64,000 bases of DNA from Ligula intestinalis (taxonomy: Eukaryota; Platyhelminthes; Cestoda; Diphyllobothriidea; Diphyllobothriidae): NCBI GenBank assembly GCA_036362985.1, contig JAYGXS010000004.1, forward strand, positions 61,525,749-61,589,748, written 5' to 3'. Shown here piece after piece: positions 31,793-42,489 of the stretch. The first letter of the stretch is position 1; each line of letters starts with the position of its first letter. The notes below the pieces were generated by a model. That model was not told where the DNA came from, made no database searches, and worked only from the letters and a program-made list of their open reading frames with translations. Both the position numbers and the translations under genes were made by a program.

Positions 31793-33289
31793 AATGGTGA
31801 GGTTTCTCAGTCAACATGAAGTAAACATGTGGTGTAAAGCAAGACCCAATTAAAAGAATAAATATAGATACAGGAGGAATTAACTGTAATTTTGAAGTAG
31901 CTCCCCGCTGAAAAATGAAATCTCGGGTGGCGTTGCAATAGCATTTAACGGACAGCACCTTTCAGGTGTAACAGTACGCCTAGAGACGGCTCAGTCCACG
32001 GCAACCACTTGCGCTCTCTCCTGCCTGCCATCTCCGGTCTTTTGGACTTGGCCATGCAACCGGTCGGTCACAAAAGAGCAAGAGAGGGAGAGAGAGTGCG
32101 GTAGATACAACGCAAGTCAAGTACGACTAGAATGTAAGTTGAGCACAAGTCACGGTCCCTGCGTCATCTTGCTCTGGAGCACACAGTGGACCTCTTCGAA
32201 ACTGACGGTCCGTAAAATCCCAAAACCTTTTAGTTACGCTAGAATGACGTTTTTTTTCCAACCATTTGTGAAAATAACATTCGCTAAAAATGATTACTAA
32301 TGCAGTATAATTTGTTTTCCTCTTATTTTGGACGACGTTCTTAATGCAAACATCTATTCTGAAAAGCATGCACCAAAATGTGCTTTCTTGCAGTCATGTT
32401 TTACGAAATCGCGTCTGTTTTTTCAAATTTTATACTGAATGAATAGTTAGATTTCGTTTGAAATTTTTGAAAATATGAGATTTTAAAGACCGGGAAGTAT
32501 CTGTTCAGGTAGCTTCGTATCAAGCGGTTTATGAATACTCCGTTTAAAGCATGCAATAGGGTCTATACAAATTATAGATTTTTCATGCAAACCATGTGAT
32601 ATTATCATAACAACATAAAATACTCTACGACTTTCCTTGACCAGAAAGTGTGCAATTTGGGGTATCAGCACCTCGAAAACAAATACAAAATCAAGTCACC
32701 TTCGAATTATTTCGAAATGTGACTGACCTCTTTGTATTAAAGGTAAACCTCCTCTGAGTGTCAAATATTAAAAGCACGTAAGTTGCTACAAAACGAGTAA
32801 AATAAATGATGCTTTGTATACGATTGGTATAAAATATGTTTAAGTTAAAAAGACTATTTAAAAAAATGTAAAACAATGCTACTTCAGAAGAAGTATTCAA
32901 GCTGTAAGGATTTTTGAGGTAGTTGGAGTGACGCGTGTTCCAGAGCCGATCTCTCGGCGTGACTGAAGCATTTCTAGATAATGCCACATAAAAAAAAGAC
33001 AGGCCCACCCAGGTAATCCACTTTGGCCGGGGTGCACTATCCGACCGCACTCAGGCAACATAGGAAAGTTCACCAAGTAATACGGGACCGGTGGTGATGG
33101 GGGTTTTATCAGTGGGACTGTTGTGACTAGCTCGCGTCGAAGTGAACTCCACTAGAATCTCAAAACTGCGCTTCTCGACGTCTGCGAACAGCCAATCACA
33201 GTTGCCGCACTGATGCCTTTTGGGCCGGCGACGAATGGCAAGCCTGCACGCGTGCATTTTTTCTCTGTCCATTGGCTTGACTTCTGTCA
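31793..33289. other. No recognisable gene; AT-rich
   Basis: AT-rich sequence with short open frames and no domains. Around 32200-32500 there are words (AAAAGCATGCACCAAAATG) that resemble foldback-family arms (GGAAAGCATGCACGAAAAA), so an old, strongly decayed member may lie here. The evidence is too weak to list as a copy. Confidence 0.4.
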
Positions 33290-33475
33290 AACTGGCACTT
33301 GGGCCCGGCTGGCTCTTCTGGCTGGTCGTGTTCTCCTAAGTCAGATATATTCTATCTATTCTCCATTCCTCTGTGTACACAATATACTGTTCCTACCACT
33401 CTGGCCTTTCCAAGACTTATTCTCTACTAAGTAACCATGGTCTGAAGATCGCAGTTACTAGGGTTTAACTTACTT
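33290..33475 (+). repeat. R500 dispersed repeat, 3' fragment
   Basis: CATTCCTCTGTGTACACAAT, CCACTCTGGCCTTTCCAAGA, CTAAGTAACCATGGTCTGAA and GATCGCAGTTACTAGGGTTT follow the order of the last third of R500 (compare 61800-61910). The 5' part is missing or too diverged to see. Confidence 0.6.
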
Positions 33476-33839
33476 AACCCCCTGCGATAGGACTAAATGA
33501 AGTGAGCTTGCCATTGTGTTTAACCCTCGCTTGCTTTTCCTAGCCTTGCGTATTCTAAAAACAGCACCAGTTTAGATCCCTGGGACAGATGTTATCCAAA
33601 ATTGCTGCAGCTAGTTATATTTCTTCGGCGCCCTGAATGGCTAAGTTAAGTAGGCCAGAACAGTTCGCGCTACACCGGGTAGGGACAACACGGATATCGG
33701 CTATTTGTGGGCGTTAAAATCCACACCACATAAATTAAAGCTGGTGCACTGTTACGACATTCCCCCCCCCCCGCCCAATGTCACGCCAACATCTTTCCTT
33801 CCATCTTAAATGTGTGTTTTTTTCAGGAGTCAATTTAAA

Positions 33840-34132
33840 TGCGGAAAAATAACACATCAGGGACTGCAGTCAGCTTTATCAAAACCGTCTATGGAATCTG
33901 GTGCAGTTGTGGACAAAGAAACTACGTCGGAGAAACTGGCAGACTTCTGAAGACGCGAATTGCCGAACGCGCGGCAGCAGCTCTACAAAATGATGCGGCT
34001 CATTCGACGAGACTCGACCAGCTTTTTGAATGTGATGAGGCCGAGATTCTAGCAAGAAGTGACCATCGAGTGAGCCGAGAATTACTTGAGTCATGGCTCA
34101 CGGGCTCCCAGTCCATAAACAAGTGCACCGTA
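33840..34132 (+). pseudogene. Penelope-like element GIY-YIG endonuclease fragment
   Basis: The frame reads VYGIWCSCGQRNYVGETGRL, then LKTRIAERA, DEAEILARSDHRVSRELLES and SQSINKC. This is the GIY-YIG nuclease at the C-terminus of Penelope-like element pol. The first motif reads VYGIWC...NYVGETGR, and the conserved Arg (KTRI) and Glu (RELLESW) are present. No RT precedes it, so it is 5' truncated. The frame continues to 34357, but the last 70 codons look like flanking sequence with a GTTAGGGTTAGC run. Confidence 0.85.
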
Positions 34133-34359
34133 TTCGGTGCTGAGGCTCAATTTGACAAAATCAAGTCGCCACTTGGGGAAGCACAGGCCAACAGAAATAT
34201 ACCCCACCAGGGGGCTGCGGACCACTTTGCCTTGTCTTGTTTATTGCTGATACCATTTGGTTATGAAGGAAAAATGGGCACCAAGCAAAGCCAAACCCTT
34301 TCAATCATGTTCGTTAGGGTTAGCATTAATTGTTGGGTTAGTAAGGTTTCACAATAGTC

Positions 34360-35250
34360 TTGTGCCCTGACACTTATGTGGCTTGCGAGAGTCGGTTGCT
34401 TTACGTCAAGCTGACCACTACGCACGAGCCGTGTTCCCCAGCTGACCTGGCTTGCTTTATACGGATCCTCGATCGTAACAGGAATGAGGCCGGTTCTGTG
34501 TCATCGTTCGTTATAACAGCAAAACTAATGCGTTTAGAAAATACTGTGGTATTCTACTAGTCACTGCTTAGAAAGCCCGATAAATCGGTCCTCCTACGGC
34601 CAACAAAATATTCTGCGACCCTTCTTACCCGACAACGAATGCTGACCCTAGTAACACAATACATACAGCATGGCTCAGAAACAGAGCAACTTTCGTGGTG
34701 AAATTTAAAATGTTCAATACGCATATATTTGGTCACATTGCTTTGATCCACTGAGTAGATTTAGTCCCGAGAAGGCCTTTTAGTTAGGAAAATCGCCCTT
34801 TTAGTCGGGTTTATTAAGAGGAATGGGTATTAAGTTTTTCGAAATTTGGTGTAGTCTCATATTAAGGGAATTTCCTATGTTATTATTTATCACAGAACCA
34901 AACTTTTTATTGATGTGCATTTTTCTATGGAAGGTTCAGTTGGAAACAATTGTAATTAAATAGTAAAATATATTTAAAATTTTTTGACTTACGGAAAGTT
35001 CTTTTGATATAAAGGATGGAGTATCGTTAAAATTTAAAATGATGATAATATTTAAATGCATTGTTCTAGTTTTTAGCTATTTTTACCTCTAAAGAACTAT
35101 GAGATTATCAAGGAAATTTTGATTTTCACAACAAAAAATTAGTATTTCTTAGATTCCTTTTCAGTAAAAAATGCTGCGGAAGTTTGTTTATTGTTATTTC
35201 TAAGTTTTCTTACATGCATTAATGCTCGTTTGATAATGCTTACCAATATT
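34360..35250. other. No recognisable gene; AT-rich
   Basis: Short open frames without motifs in AT-rich sequence. I see nothing to annotate. Confidence 0.45.
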
Positions 35251-35318
35251 TTGCGAACGTCGGCATGTTGCACTTAGAGTACGCGCCAGAGTTCGTGCAA
35301 CATGCCGACATATGCGAA
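35251..35318. repeat. Short hairpin at the foldback element edge
   Basis: The arms TTGCGAACGTCGGCATGTTG + CAC (35251-35273) and its complement at 35295-35318 flank a 21-base loop. They differ at only a few bases near the tip. The right arm belongs to the foldback element starting at 35272, and the left arm is a copy of the same terminus in the opposite direction. Confidence 0.8.
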
Positions 35319-36108
35319 AGATTGATACTCTTTCCCTAAGAGGCATTGACTCAGTTTGTGATACTCATTATCGTGAAGTATATTCTGAAATTATTCCAGT
35401 CATGATAGGATGCGGGCTTTTTAACGAGCTTCGTTCTGACCACTAACAAAACCTTTGTACTATAAAATATTACTACCTAAAAGTATACGTTTTTATCATT
35501 GATTTTGACTGGCTTTATAAATTTAAATATATTTGATGGAAAAAAATGCGCGAAAAAAAAGTTTTTTGTACTCGTTTGGTAGTAAATGACACCATCATTA
35601 ACTAGGATACTTAAAGCAAGGGTATATTTCGACTTTGGAAAATCTTCTAATCATGAGCTTTTATACGATTGCGAGGTGTTCATTCATAATGCATCGTATC
35701 CGTCAATTTATTAATTATTCGGCAATTAAAAAACTTTTTGAAACCGAAAGATACCCTTTCTTAAAGTAAAAAAATAAAAGAGGGCGTAACTTGCCACAAA
35801 ATTATTACAAGAAATAACTTTTTTGGGAATTTTTTCGATAAAATACATTTGAATTTTAACAGGCAGTCAAAATCAATGATAAATACGCATACTATTTAAG
35901 TAGTTACTTTGTACGATGCATACTTTTTGTTAGTAGTCATAACGAAGTTCGTTAAAAGACAGCATCCTATCATGACTGAAATAACTTCAGAATAGCCTAC
36001 ACGATGATCAGTATCACAACCTGCATCAATGTCGATTAGCGAAACAATATCAATCTTTCACATACTTCGGCATGTTGCACAAATTCTGGCGCGTAGTTTA
36101 CATGCTTA
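35272..36108. mobile_element. Foldback (long inverted repeat) element, complete
   Basis: The left end (TTAGAGTACGCGCCAGAGTT, GTGCAACATGCCGAC, ATGCGAAAGATTGATA) is the complement of the right end (TATCAATCTTTCACATA, TCGGCATGTTGCAC, AAATTCTGGCGCGTAGT). Pairing continues inward (ATCATTGATTTTGACTG left with CAGTCAAAATCAATGAT right), giving arms of about 380 bp around a short centre near 35670-35730. No transposase is encoded. The central words (TTCATTCATAATGCATCGTA) are shared with the other copies. Confidence 0.82.
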
Positions 36109-38264
36109 GAGTCAGGTTGACGTTTAATTGTTAGAATAGTAGCCGGACTAAACGATAGCCACGTTTGGAGGCTTTCCTAAGGCGTCGCGCCTGGCCAGAT
36201 ATCTTTGTTGGTTAGCTCTGACCGCATAACAGGCGATGACTGTCCACGCGAGATAACCTTAGACCGCACGCACGCACGCACACGAGCCTACACAAGGCAC
36301 ACTGTTTGCTGTTTCCCGAGGGTCAACTAGTCACGTGACGTTATCCCAACGCGGCCAACCAGGCCACAAGAGAACGCGCATACAATCTCTTATAAGCCAC
36401 TATCACCCCCTGACATAGGGAGAGTTGCGACAGCGGACGCGAGGCAACGCTAGTCCGCTCCCAATGCCGCGGCTTGCCTCCCGAGGTGAGACAAAGAGCG
36501 CGCTGGAGATCAACCAGCGGCAACAAACACCGGGGAGACAACTCCTCCGGGTTTTGTTCACAATAAACCCTCCTCCCGGTGGATTCCAGAATTATTCCTT
36601 CCTTATTGCGTTCTTCCTTGGGAACCCATTACAAAAATAATAAGGTCGCGTATTACATGCTGAACTATCCTTTGTTGTCTAAGTGGGCTTTTGCATTGCG
36701 TCCTTGCTTCCTTTCTAGCTAAAGAGCGTACTTAATAATACTAGCTAGTGTTCCAGGAGTTACACATTTCACCTTCTGTCTTGGTTGTTTGTGCTTAAAG
36801 TTATTATCAGGAGTTCGGTTTGAGTGGTCATAGTTATGGGAATCCTCCTGCTTCTTTACAAGAACTTCGTAATTTGCTCAAGTTGGACCTAACCTTTCAG
36901 TATGTTCTTTTTCATACTATTTGATAATGCAGTCCATCCGTTTAGAAGAATTTTACTGGAAATTTTGTGCAAGTATATACCTGCTTTCTCTTTCTCTCCT
37001 TCCCTTTCGTTCCTGTTCATAGAAGAAAGCTTTGAAGTAGGCTTTCAGAGCGATAAAGCTAAAACATAACGAAATCAGTCTAGTGTGTTTTTTTGATCAT
37101 GATCATCTCCAACTCCTAAGTCCTTTGACAGTTCTCTCGACGAACCCTGTCAGCCAAATCCCCGGGTCTTCCCGTCGAAATTCGGGGGAGGGTATTCATA
37201 TTATAAAATTACCTGTGAAGATAGTAGCAAATTTCACCTAAAAACACACTATAAGTTCAAAAATGGGTTAGATTGGTTTTTAGGTCCGTCTACAGCATTC
37301 TGAAAATTTTGAGTTGCGGAATATTACCTATGCCTTAAATATCAACCCTGGATACACCCACATCCCCCTCGTCGTCACCCCCGCCCAGTTTTGGGTATGT
37401 GCTGGCAGGGAAGTTTCCTTGTTCCGCTACTGTGGTCTTACTCTGTACCCGAAACTTTCATTTGTCCTTCATATTAAATGCATTTATACATGAAAGTGTT
37501 TTCACTCAGATTAATAAACTTGTTTATCAGGTTCGTCATTTACATGCGTATTACAAGACTTATACCTTATTTTGGGGATTTGCACTTGTCTGCATTCTCC
37601 CTCTAATGCCATACTGTTCTCCGCTTATTACTCTAGCTTTACTTAAAGATGTATTCTTGTGTTAAAACGTTTGTTCCGAATGTTCTCTTTTGCTGTCGGC
37701 GTTTCTTGTCTTTTAAGTAGTGCAAATGGCCTTGATCAAAATTATCGGAAGGGAGACTATTATCGAATCATAACCCTCACTCCCGTCCTTAACCTACTCC
37801 TAATCCTAACCATAAACAAAACCTTAACTTAAAGCTAACATTAACCATACCGAGAATACTACTCTCCCTGGAAATTAACACTAGGAGTCAAAATAAAGGC
37901 ATTTCGATGCCCGTGTCTTATCACCAGCCCAATCAAATGCTACCCTTCCTACGACTTTCACGCCTTCAAACCATTTCTGCGCACGATAATTTTTTTACAA
38001 TACGATTGAATGATTTTAATTTAGGCTCACTTTGTAAACTGAAACTCGATGCAAACTGACTATGATGCACACATCCGAATGAGGTCATGTGGTTCTGTCT
38101 CGTTTTCATAATCCGACGACCACTACACAGAATTCACTGTTTACCAACCCCTATTTTTATAGTAAGCTCTGCTAAATAAAAGTAACACTTCGTTTACCCA
38201 GGCCTTTCCTTTAACCCTATGCTGACTTGTATGTCTTCTACGTTCAGGTTGCCTGTCATAAATG
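36109..38264. other. No recognisable gene
   Basis: Short open frames only. A stretch of degenerate CCTAAC-like words lies at 37765-37855 (CTTAACCTACTCCTAATCCT). I see no domains and no repeat copies that I can match elsewhere in the window. Confidence 0.45.
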
Positions 38265-39305
38265 TTTGCCCTACTGAACAACACGATGAAGTTAAATCCA
38301 GAGGTTCCCGACTGGATTGCGAAAATTACCGCCCTGTCAGTCTAACTTATATCACGTGTAAAATAATGTAGCGCATTATCAGGAGGCACTTACTGGGATT
38401 TCTAGAAAGAAACAAAATATTATGTGATGGAAAGCATGGCGTTCTTCCAGGACGCTCTTGCTTCACTAGTTCTCTTTACTCAAATGAGAAATGGACAGAG
38501 TCCACCGATAAGGGCTATCCAATCGATGTCATATTTTTCGACTTCAAGAAGGCCTTCGACAGTGTACTGCGCAGGCTTCTTTTCCAGAAGAAATGGGGAC
38601 GCGTGAATACAATGGAAAATGTTTAAACGGATCAGTCGTTTCTTGTACCTCAGAAAAGAGAGAGGGTCGCTGTCGGGAACGCAACCTTGAAATAAACAAA
38701 AGTAGAAAGTGGTGTACAAAAGGTTCTGTTTTGGGCCCGCTACTCATTCTAATCTACGTAAACGACTGCCTCACCGGCCTAGATTGCGTAGCTGTCATGT
38801 TTACGAATGACATAAACATATAAGTATCGGAAAACTGATTATCTGGTCGTCCACGTGGCTTCTTAAGTTTAATGTAACGAAGTGCCTGGTCTTCCATATT
38901 AGTCCCTGTCGAAAATTGTCGCAGAAACATAGTTATTTCATGAATGGCGCCACACTAAAAGAGGTGAAAATACGCAAAGATCTGAGTGTGTGGACAACCA
39001 CGAACTTGCTGCCATCAGAAGACTGTAATAAGGCAGTCCAGAGAGCAACTAGTACGCTGTATTAGATCAGACGAACGTTCAAAGTATTCCCACCTGAACT
39101 CTTTGAAAAAAATATTTGGCACATTTTTGAGACCATACCTTGACTACGATATGCCAGTCTGGACACAATGGTTGAAGATAGATGTGAACTTTCTCGAACA
39201 AGTGCAGCGGAGGGTGAAGAAGATGGTCGACGGTCTTTGGGACTTATCATATCAGGAGAGATTAATAAAGCTTGATCTATTTCTCTTGTCTTTTAGGCAC
39301 TGACG
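38265..39305 (+). pseudogene. CR1/jockey-like LINE reverse transcriptase, degenerate
   Basis: Across frames the + strand gives CENYRPVSLTYITCKIM, RRHLLGFLERNKILCDGKHG, IDVIFFDFKKAFDSVLRRLL (first catalytic Asp), GSVLGPLLILIYVNDCL, and then VMFTNDINI where the F/Y-A-D-D box should be. Further on come FGTFLRPYLDYDMPVW, FLEQVQRRVKKMVDGLWDL and YQERLIKLDLFLLS. The FADD box reads FTND, and several stops and frameshifts occur (for example near 38368, 38625 and 38823). Domain order and phrases are those of CR1/jockey-type elements. The endonuclease domain is missing, so it is 5' truncated. Confidence 0.88.
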
Positions 39306-39706
39306 GTGTAGCCTACTCTGGACAATTCGGAAAATTCGGGGAAGTGTTTCCTCCCTGAGAATGGAGGACGCCTTCGAGTCAGCCAACACAACTCCCCTGC
39401 GTGGCCATCTTTGTAAGGTTGCCTGAATGCGCGCGACCACCTTAACGCGAGTACGGGTATTCGAGCATAGGCGCGCGCGCAAATTGGTGCGTCCGTACTG
39501 CAAGCACTTCACGCCTACAACTTTAGAGCGAAGACTCTAGCCTTTTGTTACCAGGGCTTAACTGACTCACTTAGATGAGGCCTGCCCAGTTATTCATCTT
39601 CGGCCCTGTAGCTAGTTCGCTACCTCTTCGGAAACTTCACACTACGTTTCGGGATATTTAGCCTTTTAGTCGCCCGTTATCTCATCTGTTTGAACAAATT
39701 CACAAG
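39306..39706. other. Flank between LINE relic and tRNA gene
   Basis: No gene is visible. There is a short GC alternating run (GGCGCGCGCGCA) near 39471-39481. Confidence 0.4.
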
Positions 39707-39710
39707 AAAA
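39707..39710 (-). terminator. RNA polymerase III terminator of tRNA-Ser
   Basis: TTTT on the minus strand starts 4 bases after the tRNA 3' end, the usual pol III stop signal. Confidence 0.75.
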
Positions 39711-39714
39711 GTAT

Positions 39715-39796
39715 CGATGCAGGTGAGATTCGAACTCACGCGGGGAAACCCCAATGGATTAGCAGTCCATCGCCTTAACCACTCGGCCACCGCGTC
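39715..39796 (-). tRNA. tRNA-Ser (anticodon GCT)
   Basis: This is an 82-base class II tRNA on the minus strand. The D-arm region TGGCCGAGTGGTTAAGGC carries the A box. The anticodon stem ATGGA/TCCAT closes the loop CTGCTAA with anticodon GCT. The long variable arm is GGGG-TTT-CCCC, and the T arm is GTGAG-TTCGAAT-CTCAC. The discriminator is G73, the serine type. The acceptor stem GACGCGG/CTGCATC has one C3-A70 mismatch and one G-T pair, so it is slightly impaired. The usual 3' partner would be G at that site, and a CpG transition could explain it. All serine identity elements and the pol III terminator are present, so it may be functional. It decodes AGC/AGU. Confidence 0.92.
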
Positions 39797-40094
39797 ACGC
39801 TCGCGAGTTCATTTTATTTCATATTAACCATGAGTATCTAGAGTGCGCGTATGCGGGTTTAAAAGACACAACGCGTGGTTCAGAATTTCGCAAAGTGCAA
39901 ACTGTCTGATTCCGTAACACGGGACAATGACAACGCATTTGTCACTGCTCGGTACTTGTGTCTTGCGTCTTGTAACTTTGTAAAGTTGTAGCTCGAGAAG
40001 AAAAAGAAGAAGATGCGTCGATCACCGAAATCATATTTTTATTAGTCTAAGCCTTCAAACTCTTGCGGGAGTCCATCGTCAGAGAAACATTTAC

Positions 40095-40333
40095 TGGGAG
40101 CGACTTGTGAACAGATCAAGGGAACTCCGATGGGCTTTCCAATCTCCCGTTTAAAAGCAGAATTTGTCCTTCAAGATTGCCTTCACCCAACGTGCCCAAA
40201 ATCTTTTGGCGCCGTTACGTTGGCGACAGGTTGTTTATCGTCAAAAGGAACATGCTGGAGAATTTTCATTATCTTCTTAACTCGATCTTCCCAGACATAC
40301 AATTCAAGAAGTAAAAGCAAAAGGATCAGCAGC
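40095..40333 (+). pseudogene. Penelope-like RT fragment with altered catalytic box
   Basis: One frame reads EGTPMGFPISRLKAEFVLQD-like (the GTPMG-S-P-S motif of Penelope-like RT). A second frame, after a shift between about 40170 and 40205, reads PKIFWRRYVGDRLFIVKRNM and NSIFPDIQF. The catalytic YVDD box reads YVGD at 40216-40227, so the first of the two Asp residues is lost. The fragment ends at the R430 insertion. Confidence 0.82.
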
Positions 40334-40334
40334 T

Positions 40335-40785
40335 TCTGGTGACCTTGTATTCTAACCCATGCATGTACCGCATGTCTGGCTCTCGTGTCCACCAGCGCGT
40401 GCGCGCCAGCCGGTGTCAAAGCTTCAGTCAAGGTCACGGAGGTGTCTGACCTTACTGGCCAACCGCTTCCCAAGATCAGTTCACAAAGGACCTTAATGTG
40501 TGGTGACTGCTTACGCACCGACACTTCCGGAGCCGGCGAATTTATTGCCAGTTGCAGACACCCACACCCGATGGTTACTCCCGCCGGAATGCGACTCTGG
40601 AATCCGGCCCACTCATAGTTGGACTGCCCTCGTCTGGGAGTCAGTTACATTTTACTCACATTCTACTACTTCTGCATTTATCCATAGCACTCTGGTCTTC
40701 CACGCTTTATGTTATCTACTAGTTCATAACCGTTGGGATACATTCGATCATCTATAATCTGGCCGCACTACTTCTTATCTCACAA
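40335..40785 (+). repeat. R430 dispersed repeat, copy 2 (inserted in a Penelope-like element)
   Basis: This aligns with 10560-10990. The left edge is near GCAGCTTCTGGTGACC and the right edge near CTTATCTCACAAGCTAACC. A short AGCT-like similarity at both edges could be a target duplication but is not convincing. The two copies are about 65-75% similar by eye. Confidence 0.7.
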
Positions 40786-41569
40786 GCTAACCTTTCTTGA
40801 TGTACTTGTCGTGCAAACTATCGACGACGAAAGAGAAACAACGGTCTACAGGAAGGCGACGAACACCACACAGCTTCTCAATTTTCACAGCAACCATCTG
40901 GTAGTTCGTAAAAGAAGTTGCGTGAGAACGCTGTTTGAAAAAATCCAGACTCACTGCAGTGACCCGGGATAAAAAGCACATGAGGCCCAATATATTCGCG
41001 ACCAGTCTGTGCGGAATGGCTATTCTAAGGCCTACATAAACCTATGCTTATGTGCTCGCCCTCCAAGGACCCAATCAAAACCAACCCCTACGAAATGGCA
41101 TGCGCTGACATCTATCAAGGATGTGTGGGAAGTGACCGAGCGTGGGACTAGGCGTAGGGATTGCACATCGTCCCAAGGCTATCGTTTGCAGGACCGATTA
41201 AATCTCCATGAGCAGTAGTAGGTAGTGTACCACATATCATGTCTAAACTGTTCCCGAACGTACACTGGACACACTAGAGGCATGCTTTCTTCGCGCATAC
41301 GTGAACATAAGCTGGCTGTAAGACGGGGTGACTCATCATTGCAAGTGGCTGCCTGCACCTATGAGACGGGTCAGGAGTTCAACTTCGCAGCTGCGAGGAT
41401 AATTGCACACGCCGACAAGAACACAAGCTGCGAACTGATTGAAGCCTGGGCCTCGAATGACAATTCAGTCAACCACACTGACGGTTGTGACGTCAGTGAA
41501 ATGGGGCGAATTTTCGCAAAATTGTCTGCACCCCGTCAGCTGGTAGGCCAGTTTGAGGGCATCTAACTA
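40786..41569 (+). pseudogene. Penelope-like RT C-terminus and GIY-YIG endonuclease
   Basis: The frame LTFLDVLVVQTIDDERETTV, YRKATNTTQLLNFHSNH, RSCVRTLFEKIQTHCSD is the RT thumb and connection of Penelope-like elements and ends at a stop near 40972. The frame at 41225 gives VYHISCLNCSRTYTGHTRGM, LSSRIREHKLAVRRGD and NTSCELIEAWASNDNSVNHT. This is a GIY-YIG nuclease, with the second motif altered to TYTGHTRG, and the conserved Arg (SSRIREH) and Glu (ELIEAW) kept. Stop codons separate the two parts, near 41215-41222. Confidence 0.88.
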
Positions 41570-41714
41570 CGCAGGAATATGATTACTGGCGTAGATGAAA
41601 GTCTGGCCAGTGGGTCTGAGGCTCCGTCCGGAACAACATGTGGAGGACTTTGTCACAGGACCAGCAGTATCATGCTATAAGGTAATTCTTCACAAGTGTA
41701 TATAGTGTCTGCAG

Positions 41715-42160
41715 TCCGACGCTCTCATAACTCGTGACGCCGTAGCACAGGACCTCGCGCGAAGGTAGTTTCGGGCGTACCTCGAATCGGGCACAGAAGT
41801 GCGCACCTTGCATTCGCCGTCCTGGCCTCAATCAACAGTAGGTTGACCACAATCAGTCCAGTGGGATTCCCACGTTAGCAGACCAGCCTCCTTTAGTAGG
41901 TTGACCTCCATCCGTCTAAACACAGACCTCAATGCGGTGTCTGCTCCCCCCCCCTCCACAAACATCATTTCGGGCCACGCCACCTTAGTGCAGGACAGGC
42001 GCTCCGATGCTCAAATCTCCTACTTCCTATGATTTAATCCCTCTGTACAGAATACACTCATCCTACAATTCTGGGCATCTCATGACTTCTATCTTCTCTT
42101 AAGGAACCAGGCCTGGAAGATCGCACCTGTCACAGTTAAACCTTACTAGCCTTAACGCTT
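41715..42160 (+). repeat. R500 dispersed repeat, copy 4
   Basis: GTCCGACGCTCTCATAACTC, GACCTCGCGCGAAGG, TTAGTAGGTTGACCTCCATC, CAGGCCTGGAAGATCGCACC and TTACTAGCCTTAACG follow R500 order. About 75% similarity to 11356-11880 by eye. A C-rich run (CCCCCCCCCTCC) lies near 41947. Confidence 0.7.
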
Positions 42161-42489
42161 CTCGATACACACGTTGGACTGAATGACTGACTGACTGACT
42201 GAGAGGGCCTTCTTATCTCGACTTCCCAAAAGGGCCTTTCCATGTCCAACCACGCTAGGCTTTCGGACCGCCTTTAACCTGCACCACTGGCAGATATTAA
42301 GGTTCAGGCCAACACAAGGGCCATATCTCAAGCTCCATAACACAGCATTGTGTCAGACCTCCTTGTGGCTCGAGTCGGCGGTAAAAGATGAATCATCGCA
42401 GATTCTGGACCTTGATATGGCTGTGGGCGGTGGGGGGGGGGAGAGGGGGGAGGGCGGGGCGGGCACAGGAGGTGTGTCAATGTAAGTGC

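Larger units (their letters stand above)
39990..41569 (+). mobile_element. Penelope-like element (RT and GIY-YIG), split by an R430 insertion
   Basis: In order: the AAG tract and terminal sequence at 39995-40095, RT motifs at 40100-40333, the R430 repeat at about 40335-40785, the RT C-terminus at 40786-40970, and the GIY-YIG nuclease at 41225-41569. The coding parts on each side of R430 join at the point where related proteins run straight into FLDVLV, so R430 was inserted later. Frameshifts and stops lie on both sides. The order of terminal repeat and truncated ORF is typical of Penelope-like elements. Confidence 0.82.

Noticed and set aside
42160..42215. ACTG tandem run (GACTGACTGACTGACTGA)
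   Set aside because: Only about five units. Reported here just as a minor tandem repeat.
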